From assembly GCF_000820305.1 (NCBI RefSeq), contig NZ_CDBH01000064.1:186001-250000 (forward strand): a DNA stretch of 64,000 bases, written 5' to 3'. Positions 42,740 to 53,333 of this stretch are shown in pieces. The notes under the pieces were generated by a model that saw only the letters and a program-made list of their open reading frames with translations, ran no database searches and was not told the origin of the DNA. The first letter of the stretch is position 1. Each line of letters begins with the position of its first letter. The DNA comes from Aeromonas dhakensis. Lineage in GTDB: Bacteria > Pseudomonadota > Gammaproteobacteria > Enterobacterales > Aeromonadaceae. Position numbers and translations under genes: made by a program.

Positions 42740-45286
42740 ATGAGCTATCAGGTTCTGGCGCGTAAATGGCGCCCCCATACGTTTGAACAAGTGGTAGGCC
42801 AGCATCATGTGCTGACCGCCTTGACCAACGCCCTGGATCAGGGACGGCTGCATCACGCCTATCTGCTGAGCGGTACTCGCGGAGTCGGCAAGACCACCAT
42901 CGCGCGCATCCTGGCCAAGAGCCTCAACTGCGAGCAGGGGATCAGCAGCCATCCGTGCGGCGTGTGCGACACATGCCGCGAGATCGATCAGGGCAACTTC
43001 GTCGATCTGCTGGAGATAGACGCGGCGTCGCGCACCAAGGTGGAAGATACCCGCGAGCTGCTCGACAACGTCCAGTACCGACCGGCCCGTGGCCGTTTCA
43101 AGGTCTATCTCATCGACGAAGTGCACATGTTGTCGCGCCACAGCTTCAACGCGCTGCTGAAAACCCTGGAAGAGCCGCCCCCCTATGTGAAGTTCCTGCT
43201 GGCCACCACGGATCCTCAGAAGCTGCCCATCACCATCCTTTCGCGCTGCCTGCAGTTTCATCTGAAGAGTCTGGATCAGACCCAGATCGCCAAGCAGCTC
43301 GAATGGGTGCTGGATCAGGAGGGACAACCCTTCGAGCCGCGCGCCTTGCTGGCCCTGGCCAAGGCGGCGGATGGCAGCATGCGCGATGCCCTGAGCCTGA
43401 CCGATCAGGCGCTGGCCCACGGCAATGGCAGCGTGCGCACCGACAGCGTGCTGGCCATGTTGGGGACCCTGGATCACCGCCATCTGCACCAGCTGCTGGA
43501 AGCTGTGCTGCGTCAGGATGCACCCGCCACCATGGCCAAGATCACCGAGATAGCGACCCTGGGCCCCGACTTTGATCAGCTCCATGCCGAGCTGGAAGGG
43601 CTGCTCCATCGCATCGCCATGGCGCAGCTGTTGCCCGCCACCGTGCAGGAGCAGGGGGCGGATGCCGATGCCCTGCTGCAGCTGGCCCAGGCCATGAGCC
43701 CGGAAGAGGTGCAGCTCTGCTATCAGATTGTGCTGGGTGGCCGCAAGGATCTGCCCTGGGCCCCCGATGGCCGCACCGCACTGGAGATGACCTGCCTGCG
43801 GATGCTGGCCTTCTCGCCCCGGCGCGAGGTGCTGCACCCCGCCAGCCTGACGGCGCTGCCTCCGGCACTCGGTGGCCTGCCCGCCGCCGGTGCGAGGAGC
43901 CCGGCCCCCGCCATGGGAAAGCCCGAGGGGGTTGAGCCACCCCCGGCCACCGGCATGATGCCGCAGGCTCCGTCAGCCGACGCCGCGAACTCGCCTGCGC
44001 CGGTTACTTCTTCTGCATCGGTCGAGCACCAAGGGGCGCAGGAGGCCGGACAGGCCGCCCAGCCTCACCCACAGTTGGCTGACATGGCGGAGCCGGAAGG
44101 CGGCGCCGAGCTGGATCCGCTGTTTGCCGAGCAGGCGGAGCTGCTGCGTGAGGCCGAGCAGATGGGTTATGAAGCCGCGCCCGAACCTATTGCGCCCACG
44201 GCTCAGCCTGCCGCTGCCCAGCCCGCGTCCTCCGTACAAGGCGCCGTACCAACGAATGTGGCTGACGAAGTGGCTGACAGCGGGGAGGGGTGTGTCTCTT
44301 CAACGGTGGCCAGCATGCAAAGTCTGCTGGGCAAGCGCAATCTGCTGCGAAGCCGCCTGCGCGGCGAGCCGAGCGGCAATGCGGCGCCAGCCCGGGCGAC
44401 GCCGGTCAAGCCGATGGCGGCCGCCAAACCGGCACCGATGGCACCGGCTGCGGCCATGCCGCCCTCGACGCCCCACTCCCCGAGTGCCCCCCGGGTGCAG
44501 GCAGCTGCCCAGGCGGCCCAGTCAGGTTACGATGAATTGCCGCCGCTCGATGCCTATGAAGAGAGCGGCAGCGACTACGAAGAGTATCTGAATCAGGGTT
44601 TCAACGATGCGTTTGCCAGCGCTCCCTTGCCGGAGCGAACCACCCAGGTGATGCAGCCAGCGCCTGCCGCGCGTCCCCAGGCGGATGATCTGCCGCCCTG
44701 GGATCTGGATGGCAGCGCCGGCCGGCAGACGGTTGCTGCACCGAGTGTCCCGGCCGCCGTTGCAACGCCCCCTGAGGCGACCATCAGCGAGCCAGCCGCC
44801 TCGGTCATGGAAACCATCGACTGGAACGAGCTGGAGAGCGACAACCAGCCGCAGGGAAGCGAGGTGGCGGCCAGATTGATCCCCTCTTCGCTGCTGGCCA
44901 ATTGCGGCGACCATTGGGCCGAACTGATTGCCCGCACCGGTGTGGGCGGCCGCCTGCGCCAGCTGGCCATCAATTCGGTGATGGAGCAGCAGGGTGACAA
45001 GGTGCTGCTGACCCTCAAACCCGAGCAGCGCCATCTGGTGAGCGACAGGGCGCGCGCCGATCTGGCCGAGATCATCGGCCCCGAGCTGGGGCTGGCGGTA
45101 CAGGTGGACGTCACCCTGGGGGTGGTGCCCGAGCGGGAAACCCCGCTCGAGATTGAGCACCGCCTCTATCTCGGGGTGCGGGAGCAGGTCACCCGGGATC
45201 TGGAGCAGGATCCCAACGTGCAATTCTTGCAACAGCGGTTTGGCGCCATGCTGCACCACGACAGCATAGAGCCGCTGAGCAACTGA
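42740..45286 (+). CDS. dnaX: DNA polymerase III subunit tau (and gamma) DnaX
   Basis: An 848-residue clamp-loader ATPase. The AAA+ part (about 1-370) has Walker A GTRGVGKTTIARILA (about 45), the zinc-binding CGVCDTC (about 73), Walker B VYLIDEVHML (about 122) and sensor ILSRCLQFHL (about 168). A long Ala/Pro-rich linker (about 370-690) explains why it exceeds E. coli tau (643). The C-terminal part (about 690-848) is the polymerase- and DnaB-binding tau domain. The A-AAA-AAG slippery heptamer used by E. coli to make gamma is not present anywhere in the gene, so gamma, if made, must arise another way. Gene order apt-dnaX-ybaB is conserved. Confidence 0.94.
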   Translation: MSYQVLARKWRPHTFEQVVGQHHVLTALTNALDQGRLHHAYLLSGTRGVGKTTIARILAKSLNCEQGISSHPCGVCDTCREIDQGNFVDLLEIDAASRTKVEDTRELLDNVQYRPARGRFKVYLIDEVHMLSRHSFNALLKTLEEPPPYVKFLLATTDPQKLPITILSRCLQFHLKSLDQTQIAKQLEWVLDQEGQPFEPRALLALAKAADGSMRDALSLTDQALAHGNGSVRTDSVLAMLGTLDHRHLHQLLEAVLRQDAPATMAKITEIATLGPDFDQLHAELEGLLHRIAMAQLLPATVQEQGADADALLQLAQAMSPEEVQLCYQIVLGGRKDLPWAPDGRTALEMTCLRMLAFSPRREVLHPASLTALPPALGGLPAAGARSPAPAMGKPEGVEPPPATGMMPQAPSADAANSPAPVTSSASVEHQGAQEAGQAAQPHPQLADMAEPEGGAELDPLFAEQAELLREAEQMGYEAAPEPIAPTAQPAAAQPASSVQGAVPTNVADEVADSGEGCVSSTVASMQSLLGKRNLLRSRLRGEPSGNAAPARATPVKPMAAAKPAPMAPAAAMPPSTPHSPSAPRVQAAAQAAQSGYDELPPLDAYEESGSDYEEYLNQGFNDAFASAPLPERTTQVMQPAPAARPQADDLPPWDLDGSAGRQTVAAPSVPAAVATPPEATISEPAASVMETIDWNELESDNQPQGSEVAARLIPSSLLANCGDHWAELIARTGVGGRLRQLAINSVMEQQGDKVLLTLKPEQRHLVSDRARADLAEIIGPELGLAVQVDVTLGVVPERETPLEIEHRLYLGVREQVTRDLEQDPNVQFLQQRFGAMLHHDSIEPLSN

Positions 45287-45399
45287 TCACACCATCCGGG
45301 CCTGGTGCCCGGTTGAAAAACGGTTTGGCTGTCCCCATTTAGGACGGGTAAACCCACGGCCCGGCGCTGGATGCCGGATTTCAAGACGAGAGACGACAT

Positions 45400-45729
45400 A
45401 TGTTTGGTAAAGGTGGAATGGGGAACCTGATGAAACAGGCCCAACAGATGCAAGAGCGCATGCAGAAGATGCAAGAGCAGCTTGCCCAGATGGAAGTAGT
45501 CGGTGAAGCCGGCGCTGGCATGGTCAAGGTCACCATGGCCGGCAGCCACAGCGTGCGTCGCATCGAAATCGACCCGAGCCTGATGGAAGATGACAAAGAG
45601 ATGCTGGAAGATCTGGTGGCTGCGGCTGTCAACGATGCCGTGCGTCGCGTCGAAGAGCAGAACAAGGCCAAGATGGGCGAGCTGACCGGCGGCATGCAAC
45701 TGCCTCCCGGCTTCAAGATGCCCTTTTAA
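45400..45729 (+). CDS. ybaB: Nucleoid-associated protein YbaB/EbfC
   Basis: A 109-residue DNA-binding protein. It starts [20 protein letters not shown], a long N-terminal helix rich in Met and Gln, and ends [13 protein letters not shown], both diagnostic of YbaB. It lies 113 bases after dnaX. In E. coli recR follows immediately; here there is no recR and a strong terminator ends the transcript at 45953. Confidence 0.93.
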   Translation: MFGKGGMGNLMKQAQQMQERMQKMQEQLAQMEVVGEAGAGMVKVTMAGSHSVRRIEIDPSLMEDDKEMLEDLVAAAVNDAVRRVEEQNKAKMGELTGGMQLPPGFKMPF

Positions 45730-45952
45730 GGACTCATTTCCAGTCGCAGCAATAGGCTGCGCGTGATGGTCTGCCCGTCGGTCGTGATGGGGCACTTGCC
45801 CCGACTTCCCGGTCAACTCGCTCCGGTAACGCCGGAGCGTCGTTGCCGACCCATGGGCCAGGATGGGGCAGGTGATTCCCTCTCGTTGTCAGCCAGTGGC
45901 GTGTGCAACGATTCAAGGCCTTCACCATCCGGGTGCATAGCGAGTAGTCATG

Positions 45953-45991
45953 ACGCAGCTGACACTTTTTCCTCGTGTCAGCTGCGTTTTT
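45953..45991 (+). terminator. Strong terminator downstream of ybaB
   Basis: A perfect 13-base stem ACGCAGCTGACAC/GTGTCAGCTGCGT with a T-rich 9-base loop is followed by TTTTA. It is 223 bases after the ybaB stop. Confidence 0.88.
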
Positions 45992-46164
45992 ATGAGTAGG
46001 GGTCCACGTCTGTCACGCCGCCCACCACATCGAATTGGTGCAAGGCCTGTATTCTCTGCTTGTATCCCTTCCGCCCTCTCTTGCTTCACTCTTTTTCCGC
46101 TCTCCTGTACCCCGTTTGTGAGGGGGAGGCCGATGCACCGCCGCTGGCGGCGCGTGCCGACAAA

Positions 46165-46196
46165 AAAGAACGCCAGCCTCGCGGCTGGCGTTCTTT
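46165..46196. terminator. Terminator of katG (bidirectional)
   Basis: A perfect 14-base stem AAAGAACGCCAGCC/GGCTGGCGTTCTTT with a TCGC loop, 16 bases from the katG stop, has A/T runs on both sides. Confidence 0.9.
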
Positions 46197-46212
46197 ATAC
46201 GGACCTGGTGAA

Positions 46213-48399
<2,187 letters not shown>

Positions 48400-48834
48400 T
48401 CACTATGTCCTCTTATTAACGTTATGACGGTGAAACAGTGCTCTTCGTTCCTAAGATCAATCTAACTCTGAAATAGCGTTACTGAACATAAGGTTAAAAC
48501 TCTGACATTCATCGGCAATGACGATTGAAGATCAGCTTTCATGCGACAATTTCTGCTTGAGCCACCCGTGACTCCCTTGCACACGAGAGCGCCGGCGTGC
48601 AGACATGCGCGTCATCTCTGGCTGCCTGTCAGTATGACCAAATCGTGGAGACATAGATGATAGTTGAGCGTCGAACCGGCGCCTTGCCTCAGCCTGGCCA
48701 TGGATGAGTGGGGGAAGAGTCTGCGCCTTATCGCAGGCCATCTGATCATGACTCTCTATTGAATGCTCAATGTCTATAGCGTGAACCGAGGACGCCAGGT
48801 TGAATCGAATTGATGGCGGTGGGAGCTCTTCATT

Positions 48835-48885
48835 AAAAAGCCGGTCATGTTGATAGCCCGGGCAAGCAATCATGGCCGGGTTTTT
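48835..48885. terminator. Orphan terminator-like hairpin
   Basis: AAAAAGCCGGTCATG and CATGGCCGGGTTTTT pair over 15 bases with one wobble and one mismatch around a 21-base loop. A shorter CCCGG/CCGGG stem followed by TTTTT is nested in it. No annotated gene ends here on either strand. Confidence 0.6.
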
Positions 48886-48979
48886 GGCTGCGACTCTTAT
48901 CTGAGGGACATTGGCAAGGGAATATCGTGCAGGCGTGTCATGTTGACAGGCGTTGAACACTGGTAAGCGCGTAAAAAGC

Positions 48980-49014
48980 AAAGAAGCCAGGAGTGCGATA
49001 GTCCTGGCTTCTTT
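48980..49014. terminator. Bidirectional terminator
   Basis: A perfect 13-base stem AAAGAAGCCAGGA/TCCTGGCTTCTTT with a 9-base loop. It lies about 130 bases beyond the stop of the minus-strand glycosyltransferase gene. Confidence 0.82.
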
Positions 49015-49144
49015 ACTTTATGCGGTCTGATCTGGTGATGCAGGAGCAGGCTGTTCAGCCTGCGTTGGCAAATTGACTGGCCACCTTGAGCCAGCGTCTA
49101 TCTCAATGGCCTTTCTCCGATGGGGTCTATCCCCGTGCAATTCA

Positions 49145-50833
49145 TCAATGGTCGCAGCGCCCCTTGACCCAGTAGATGGCGCGGGCATCTCTGTCCACTC
49201 TGGGGTGCCCCGTGGCCAGCAACCGGTAGGTATGCCCGGCCAGCAAGCTGGCCAACTGGAAGTTCTTGTCGTCCTGATTGATGAGCAGGCTGGTGAAGAT
49301 GGGGTCACGGCAAGTCAAGATGTCATGAAGCCGCGCCGTGTCGACGTTTTTGATCTGCCAGTCGCCGTACACCGAAAAGAGTCCCCGCTCGGTTTCACCA
49401 AAGTTCCAGCCGGCAATCCGGGCACGCTGCTCGATGGGGATCTTCAGCAAGAAACGCTCCGTATCGCCTTTCATCGCTTTGGCGGCATCAATGGCGGGGT
49501 AGGCCAGGGTAAATGCCAGCAAGAACATGATGCCGGATGCACTGGCCAGCAGGGTGGCTCCCTCAATTTCACGCCAGCGCCATAACTGTTCAGCCGCGAA
49601 AATAAGCAATACCGCCGCCAGCACATGACGCCAGCCGAGGGTGCTGATGACGCCAAGGGTCTGGTCGGGGATCTCCACCGGCAACAGCGGCAGGTAGAAA
49701 GGGGCCATGAGCAGGGCCAAAGCGAACAGGAACATGAACAGGGTCCAGCCACGGCCATAGCCATTCAGCCAGCGAGGCCAGCTGAGGCTCAGTTGCCCGA
49801 TCATCAGGGCAAAGACCGGCATCAGCGGAAAGAGGTAGAGGGTCCGCTTGGTGGAGGCCACGCTGAGCAGCAGCAGGGTGCCCACTGTCCAGATGAGCAG
49901 GAACAGGCGGGAGGCGCTCCACTGTTTCTGCCTGATGGTCTGCCAGCCCCAATAGAGCACGAGGGGCAGCCAGGGCAGGGTGTATTCAGCCAGCCCGGCA
50001 AGGTAGAAGAAGTATTCACCGGACTTGATGTGGCCCAGTTCGGCGGCGCTGCCTGTCAACCTGCCCACCTGATTTTGCCAGAACCACTGTTGCCAGAGCG
50101 CGTCTCCCTCGGGATGTTGCCACAGGGCCAACAGCCAGCCTGCGATGGGCATGACGAACAGCAGGCTCATGCCGAGGTGCTGCATCACGAAACGGTTTCC
50201 CTCGTTAGCGGCAAGATGACGCCTGAGCGCCGGGATGAACAGTGCCAGCCAGCCAAAGAAGAGGGTGATGGGGCCGATGGGCCCCTTGACCAGAAAACAG
50301 AGGGAGAGACCGAGCCCTGCGAACCAGAGCATCCGTGATCGACCACCCAGGTACCATTCGGCGAAAGCCCACATGGTGAAGGCGACGAAAAAGGCGAGGC
50401 TGGTGTCTACCCGGATCCAGTGGCTGTTCATGATGAAGCCCTCCATGGTTCCCAGTGCAATGACCGACCAGAGCGCCGCAGTGCCTGAACCCAATACCCG
50501 CTTGGCCAGCAGGCCGGTGAACAGCAGTGTGCCCAGGGCCCAGAGGGCCCCCACCAGGCGCAACGTCACCGTAATGCCCAGGGTATCGTGCAGCAGGGCC
50601 AGCAAGGGGATGGCAAGAATGTAATAGAGCGGGGGTTTTTCGATAAAGCTGCTGCCGGCCAGGGTCGGGATGGCCAGCTCACGGCTGTTGAACATCTCCC
50701 AGGCGATGGCGGCTTCGCGAGGTTCGTCTGGCGTCCATAGCTGGTGGCCAAACTGACCCATCAGCACGATGACGAAGACCATGATAAGCAAGGCACCGAG
50801 ATGAGTCTCGACTGCGGGTCTAGTGGGCAGCAT
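49145..50833 (-). CDS. ArnT-like membrane glycosyltransferase (GT-C/GT39-83 type)
   Basis: A 562-residue polytopic membrane protein. The N-terminal GT-C motif WTPDEPREAAIAWEMF (about 33) holds the acidic catalytic pair, followed by FIEKPPLYYILAIPL (about 62), as in ArnT and protein O-mannosyltransferases. About ten further hydrophobic segments reach residue 430, then a soluble periplasmic C-terminal part (about 440-562). Such enzymes transfer a sugar from a polyprenyl phosphate to lipid A, glycan or protein. No arn operon genes are adjacent, so an L-Ara4N role is unsupported. AGGAGGG precedes the ATG at 50833. Confidence 0.82.
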   Translation of the reverse strand: MLPTRPAVETHLGALLIMVFVIVLMGQFGHQLWTPDEPREAAIAWEMFNSRELAIPTLAGSSFIEKPPLYYILAIPLLALLHDTLGITVTLRLVGALWALGTLLFTGLLAKRVLGSGTAALWSVIALGTMEGFIMNSHWIRVDTSLAFFVAFTMWAFAEWYLGGRSRMLWFAGLGLSLCFLVKGPIGPITLFFGWLALFIPALRRHLAANEGNRFVMQHLGMSLLFVMPIAGWLLALWQHPEGDALWQQWFWQNQVGRLTGSAAELGHIKSGEYFFYLAGLAEYTLPWLPLVLYWGWQTIRQKQWSASRLFLLIWTVGTLLLLSVASTKRTLYLFPLMPVFALMIGQLSLSWPRWLNGYGRGWTLFMFLFALALLMAPFYLPLLPVEIPDQTLGVISTLGWRHVLAAVLLIFAAEQLWRWREIEGATLLASASGIMFLLAFTLAYPAIDAAKAMKGDTERFLLKIPIEQRARIAGWNFGETERGLFSVYGDWQIKNVDTARLHDILTCRDPIFTSLLINQDDKNFQLASLLAGHTYRLLATGHPRVDRDARAIYWVKGRCDH

Positions 50834-51419
50834 GGGACCCTCCTGACCGCATGAATTGCGGTTGCCTGTCGGCCCTGTCGAAAAATGCATGGCGATGATG
50901 TGTCATGACAATATCCATATTTAATCTGTGTCACCAAAAATAAGAGATCGGCAGTCAACTGTAGTATCACAGCCATGGGGGAATGATAATGAGGAAGTTG
51001 TTACCAAATATTGCCTGTAAAAATAAAAATGGGGTACTGCTGTTCTGCTGTCAGGTTGGTTCGTCAACCTAAAAGACGGCTGCATTGAGGCCTGCTGCGG
51101 GGCTGACGTAGCTGTCACCGTGAGCTCGCGGGCGACATGACAGGCCTGATTCAAGACTTGCCTTGGTCACGTTTGCCATACGGTTTTTTAAATGGATTTA
51201 TATTGTTTATAAATTTTTCAAGCGGCACATCATGCACCTGACCCATTGTTGCTCATTATTGGTGATGCTCAGACGGTATCAATTTGATGATCGTTAATGG
51301 GCAGGGCATGCATTATTTTCAGTGTTGGAGAGGGGGTCGATAAATTAAATAAACAGGGAGGCAAGCCTCCCTATTTAGTGTTTCAGCCAACGTGCTGATG
51401 CGTGAGCCTCTTTGATCCT
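50834..51419. other. AT-rich intergenic region
   Basis: No gene seen. The stretch contains several A/T runs and the upstream region of the glycosyltransferase gene; no -35/-10 pair stands out. The terminator of the YjiH-family gene is at its right side (51356-51371). Confidence 0.45.
51356..51371 (-). terminator. Terminator of the YjiH-family gene
   Basis: GGGAGG/CCTCCC with a CAAG loop is followed on the minus strand by CTGTTTATTTAATTT. It lies about 50 bases beyond the stop. Confidence 0.65.
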
Positions 51420-52742
51420 TCAAGCCAGCCAGCCGAGTGCAATGGCAAGGCGACCGCAAAGCGCAGCCAGCACAATACCAAGCAGGGTACGCAGCAGCCA
51501 GATCACCACCAGTTGTCCCACACTCACCGGGATCCGGGTGGCCAGGATGCAGGGGATGGAGGCCGAGAAAAAGAGCACCGAGCTGACCGAGACCACGGCC
51601 GCGACATAGCGCACCAGCAAATCTGCATCCTTGAGCAGGATGGCCGGCAGGAACATCTCCGCCAGACCGGCCGAGAGCGCCTTGGCGGTAGCCAGCGGCT
51701 CTCCCAGATCGAGCAGCCAGGTGAGCGGCCATAGCAGCCAGCCTATCAGATCGAACAGGGGGGTGTGCTGGGCCAGCAGCAGGCCCAGCAAACCGACCGA
51801 CAGTATGGTCGGCACCACGGCGGCAGCCATGTGAAGACCGTCCCTGAGGTTGTCCCGCAGTTGGCTCAGCAAGGGGTCGGCCTGGCTGGATTGGGTGAGC
51901 CCGGCAGCCATGGCCGCTTGCCAGCGGCGTTGGCCGGCAGGCAAGGGTTCGTCGGTGTCGCCTTCATGAGCCATGGTGGCGATGGGAGGCACGCGCGCCA
52001 GGATGGCGGTGATGATGAAGGTGATGATCAGGGTGGACCAGAAGTAGAAATTCCACTGCGCCATCAGGCCAAGGGTCTTGGCCACGATGATCATGAAGGC
52101 GGCCGACACGGTAGAGAAGCCGGTGGCGATGATGACGGCTTCGCGCACCGTGTACTTGCCTGCCAGGAAAACCCGGTTGGTAATGAGCAGACCCACCGAG
52201 TAGCTGCCGACGAACGAGGCCACGGCATCAATGGCGGAGTGGCCTGGCGTGCGCCAGAGGGGACGCATCACGGGCTGCATCAATACGCCGATAAGCTCCA
52301 GCAGACCGAAGCCGAGCAAAAAGGTGAGGGCCATGGCGCCGATGGGCACGATGAGGCCCACCGACATGGCCAGCTTGTCGAACAGAAAAGGCAGTCGATC
52401 CGGGGTCATCAACCAGGCCGGCCCTATCCCGGTGACATAGATCAAGGCCACTCCCAAGCCCAGCAGCTTGAACAGGCTCAATACCCTATCGATGGGGCGC
52501 GCACGCCAGCGGCCATCGAGCAAGGGCATCACAGCACCATACCCGATCAGCAACAGGATGAGGCCGGTCGCCAGGGGGCGTTGGGTCATCACCAGGCCGG
52601 CCAGATGATCCACCACTATGGTGCTGCGCCCCCCCAGCTCGACCGGAATGAAGAAGATGGCGATGCCCAGCAGGCTGGTCAGCAGCAGCTTGATGCCTGC
52701 GCCTGGCTTCATGGGGGTTAACAGTAGGTTGTCCGATTCCAT
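51420..52742 (-). CDS. YjiH-family membrane protein with nucleoside-recognition (Gate) domain
   Basis: A 440-residue polytopic inner-membrane protein. The N-terminal KLLLTSLLGIAIFFIPVEL and the mid-protein FVGSYSVGLLITNRVFLAGKYTVREA (quoted in part) followed by GFSTVSAAFMIIVA match the Gate/YjiH family. Ten or so hydrophobic segments are spread over both halves. AAGGAG lies just upstream of the ATG. Function is not known; the fold is linked to transport of small solutes or nucleosides. It is divergent from the LuxR-type regulator across a 590-base gap, which could link its control to that regulator. Confidence 0.85.
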   Translation of the reverse strand: MESDNLLLTPMKPGAGIKLLLTSLLGIAIFFIPVELGGRSTIVVDHLAGLVMTQRPLATGLILLLIGYGAVMPLLDGRWRARPIDRVLSLFKLLGLGVALIYVTGIGPAWLMTPDRLPFLFDKLAMSVGLIVPIGAMALTFLLGFGLLELIGVLMQPVMRPLWRTPGHSAIDAVASFVGSYSVGLLITNRVFLAGKYTVREAVIIATGFSTVSAAFMIIVAKTLGLMAQWNFYFWSTLIITFIITAILARVPPIATMAHEGDTDEPLPAGQRRWQAAMAAGLTQSSQADPLLSQLRDNLRDGLHMAAAVVPTILSVGLLGLLLAQHTPLFDLIGWLLWPLTWLLDLGEPLATAKALSAGLAEMFLPAILLKDADLLVRYVAAVVSVSSVLFFSASIPCILATRIPVSVGQLVVIWLLRTLLGIVLAALCGRLAIALGWLA

Positions 52743-52802
52743 ACCTGCTCCTTGCGGTGGGTGTCAGTCCGTGTGTTGGGTTGTTATTTGTATATACATT
52801 AA

Positions 52803-52848
52803 GTGTTTCAGGAGTGAATTAAACACAAAATTAACTAAAATTAAACAC
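52803..52848. repeat. Repeated AAACAC boxes upstream of the YjiH-family gene
   Basis: ATTAAACAC occurs twice, at 52818-52826 and 52840-52848, 22 bases apart, and an inverted GTGTTT lies at 52803-52808. The spacing of about two helical turns and the location 60-105 bases upstream of a start codon suggest an operator. Confidence 0.45.
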
Positions 52849-53057
52849 CTTGAGTGGCGACGACAGCGCGTAAGCGATGAGGTTGGCGGCAAAGGGAGTC
52901 GGTTGGATTTGAGAAATGATCAGGGGCGCAGGGAGCGGTCGGGCAGGGGGCCTGCATGGCCGAGGGCGAGAGGTGGCAGGCGCTTAGGCGTGGAGCGACC
53001 CAGAATAACCAGGTCTGTGGAGTGACATAGTCGCGTTGATTGGCACCCCTGGGCAAC

Positions 53058-53155
53058 TTGTCGCAGCAAATGGCACGAGAGGGCTGCTTTGTTGCACCAT
53101 TGTCGCGTCGGCGGAGCCTGTTGTTTGCCACAGACAAGTACAACATCAGCGACAA
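53058..53155. repeat. Three TTGTCGC boxes upstream of the LuxR-type gene
   Basis: TTGTCGC is present at 53058-53064 and 53100-53106 and inverted at 53149-53155. They lie 180-275 bases upstream of the GTG start. They may be binding sites or chance. Confidence 0.3.
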
Positions 53156-53333
53156 AAATCATAAAAAACATTAACTTGAATTTAAGATTTTCGCTTTCGA
53201 GCGCTCTTATGTCGTTTCATCATTACTATTTATGGATCAGTTATAAAACCTTTGTTCATTTGACTACTTTTCGCGTTTCTCATTGCAGAGTAAGATGCCA
53301 CTTCAATAAAAATAAGAAATTAGGAGTTCGGGT

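Larger units (their letters stand above)
45730..46212. other. Intergenic region between ybaB and katG, no recR
   Basis: No convincing coding frame and no recognisable fragment of recR. It holds a hairpin CGCTCCGG/CCGGAGCG (about 45829-45849), a strong terminator at 45953-45991 and a bidirectional terminator at 46165-46196. The 220 bases before the first terminator could be a long 3' tail of ybaB mRNA or a small RNA. Confidence 0.5.
48400..49144. other. Intergenic region between katG and the glycosyltransferase gene
   Basis: Lower GC than its surroundings. No frame has recognisable content; a 149-codon minus-strand frame (48532-48981) has poor composition. Two strong hairpin terminators (48835-48885 and 48980-49014) lie here, though only the second is explained by a neighbour (the minus-strand glycosyltransferase). 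The promoter of katG must lie in the first 100 bases. Confidence 0.5.
52743..53333. other. Divergent regulatory region with repeats
   Basis: A 590-base region between the YjiH-family gene and the LuxR-type regulator. It carries AAACAC boxes at 52803-52848 and three TTGTCGC boxes at 53058-53155, and is AT-rich next to both genes. No gene is supported. Confidence 0.5.

Noticed and set aside
45763-45999. Possible recR remnant after ybaB
   Set aside because: Translation shows none of the RecR helix-hairpin-helix, zinc finger or Toprim motifs.
48532-48981. 149-codon minus-strand frame between katG and the glycosyltransferase
   Set aside because: Poor amino-acid composition and no ribosome site. 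It might hide a decayed gene or IS fragment, but nothing recognisable supports this.
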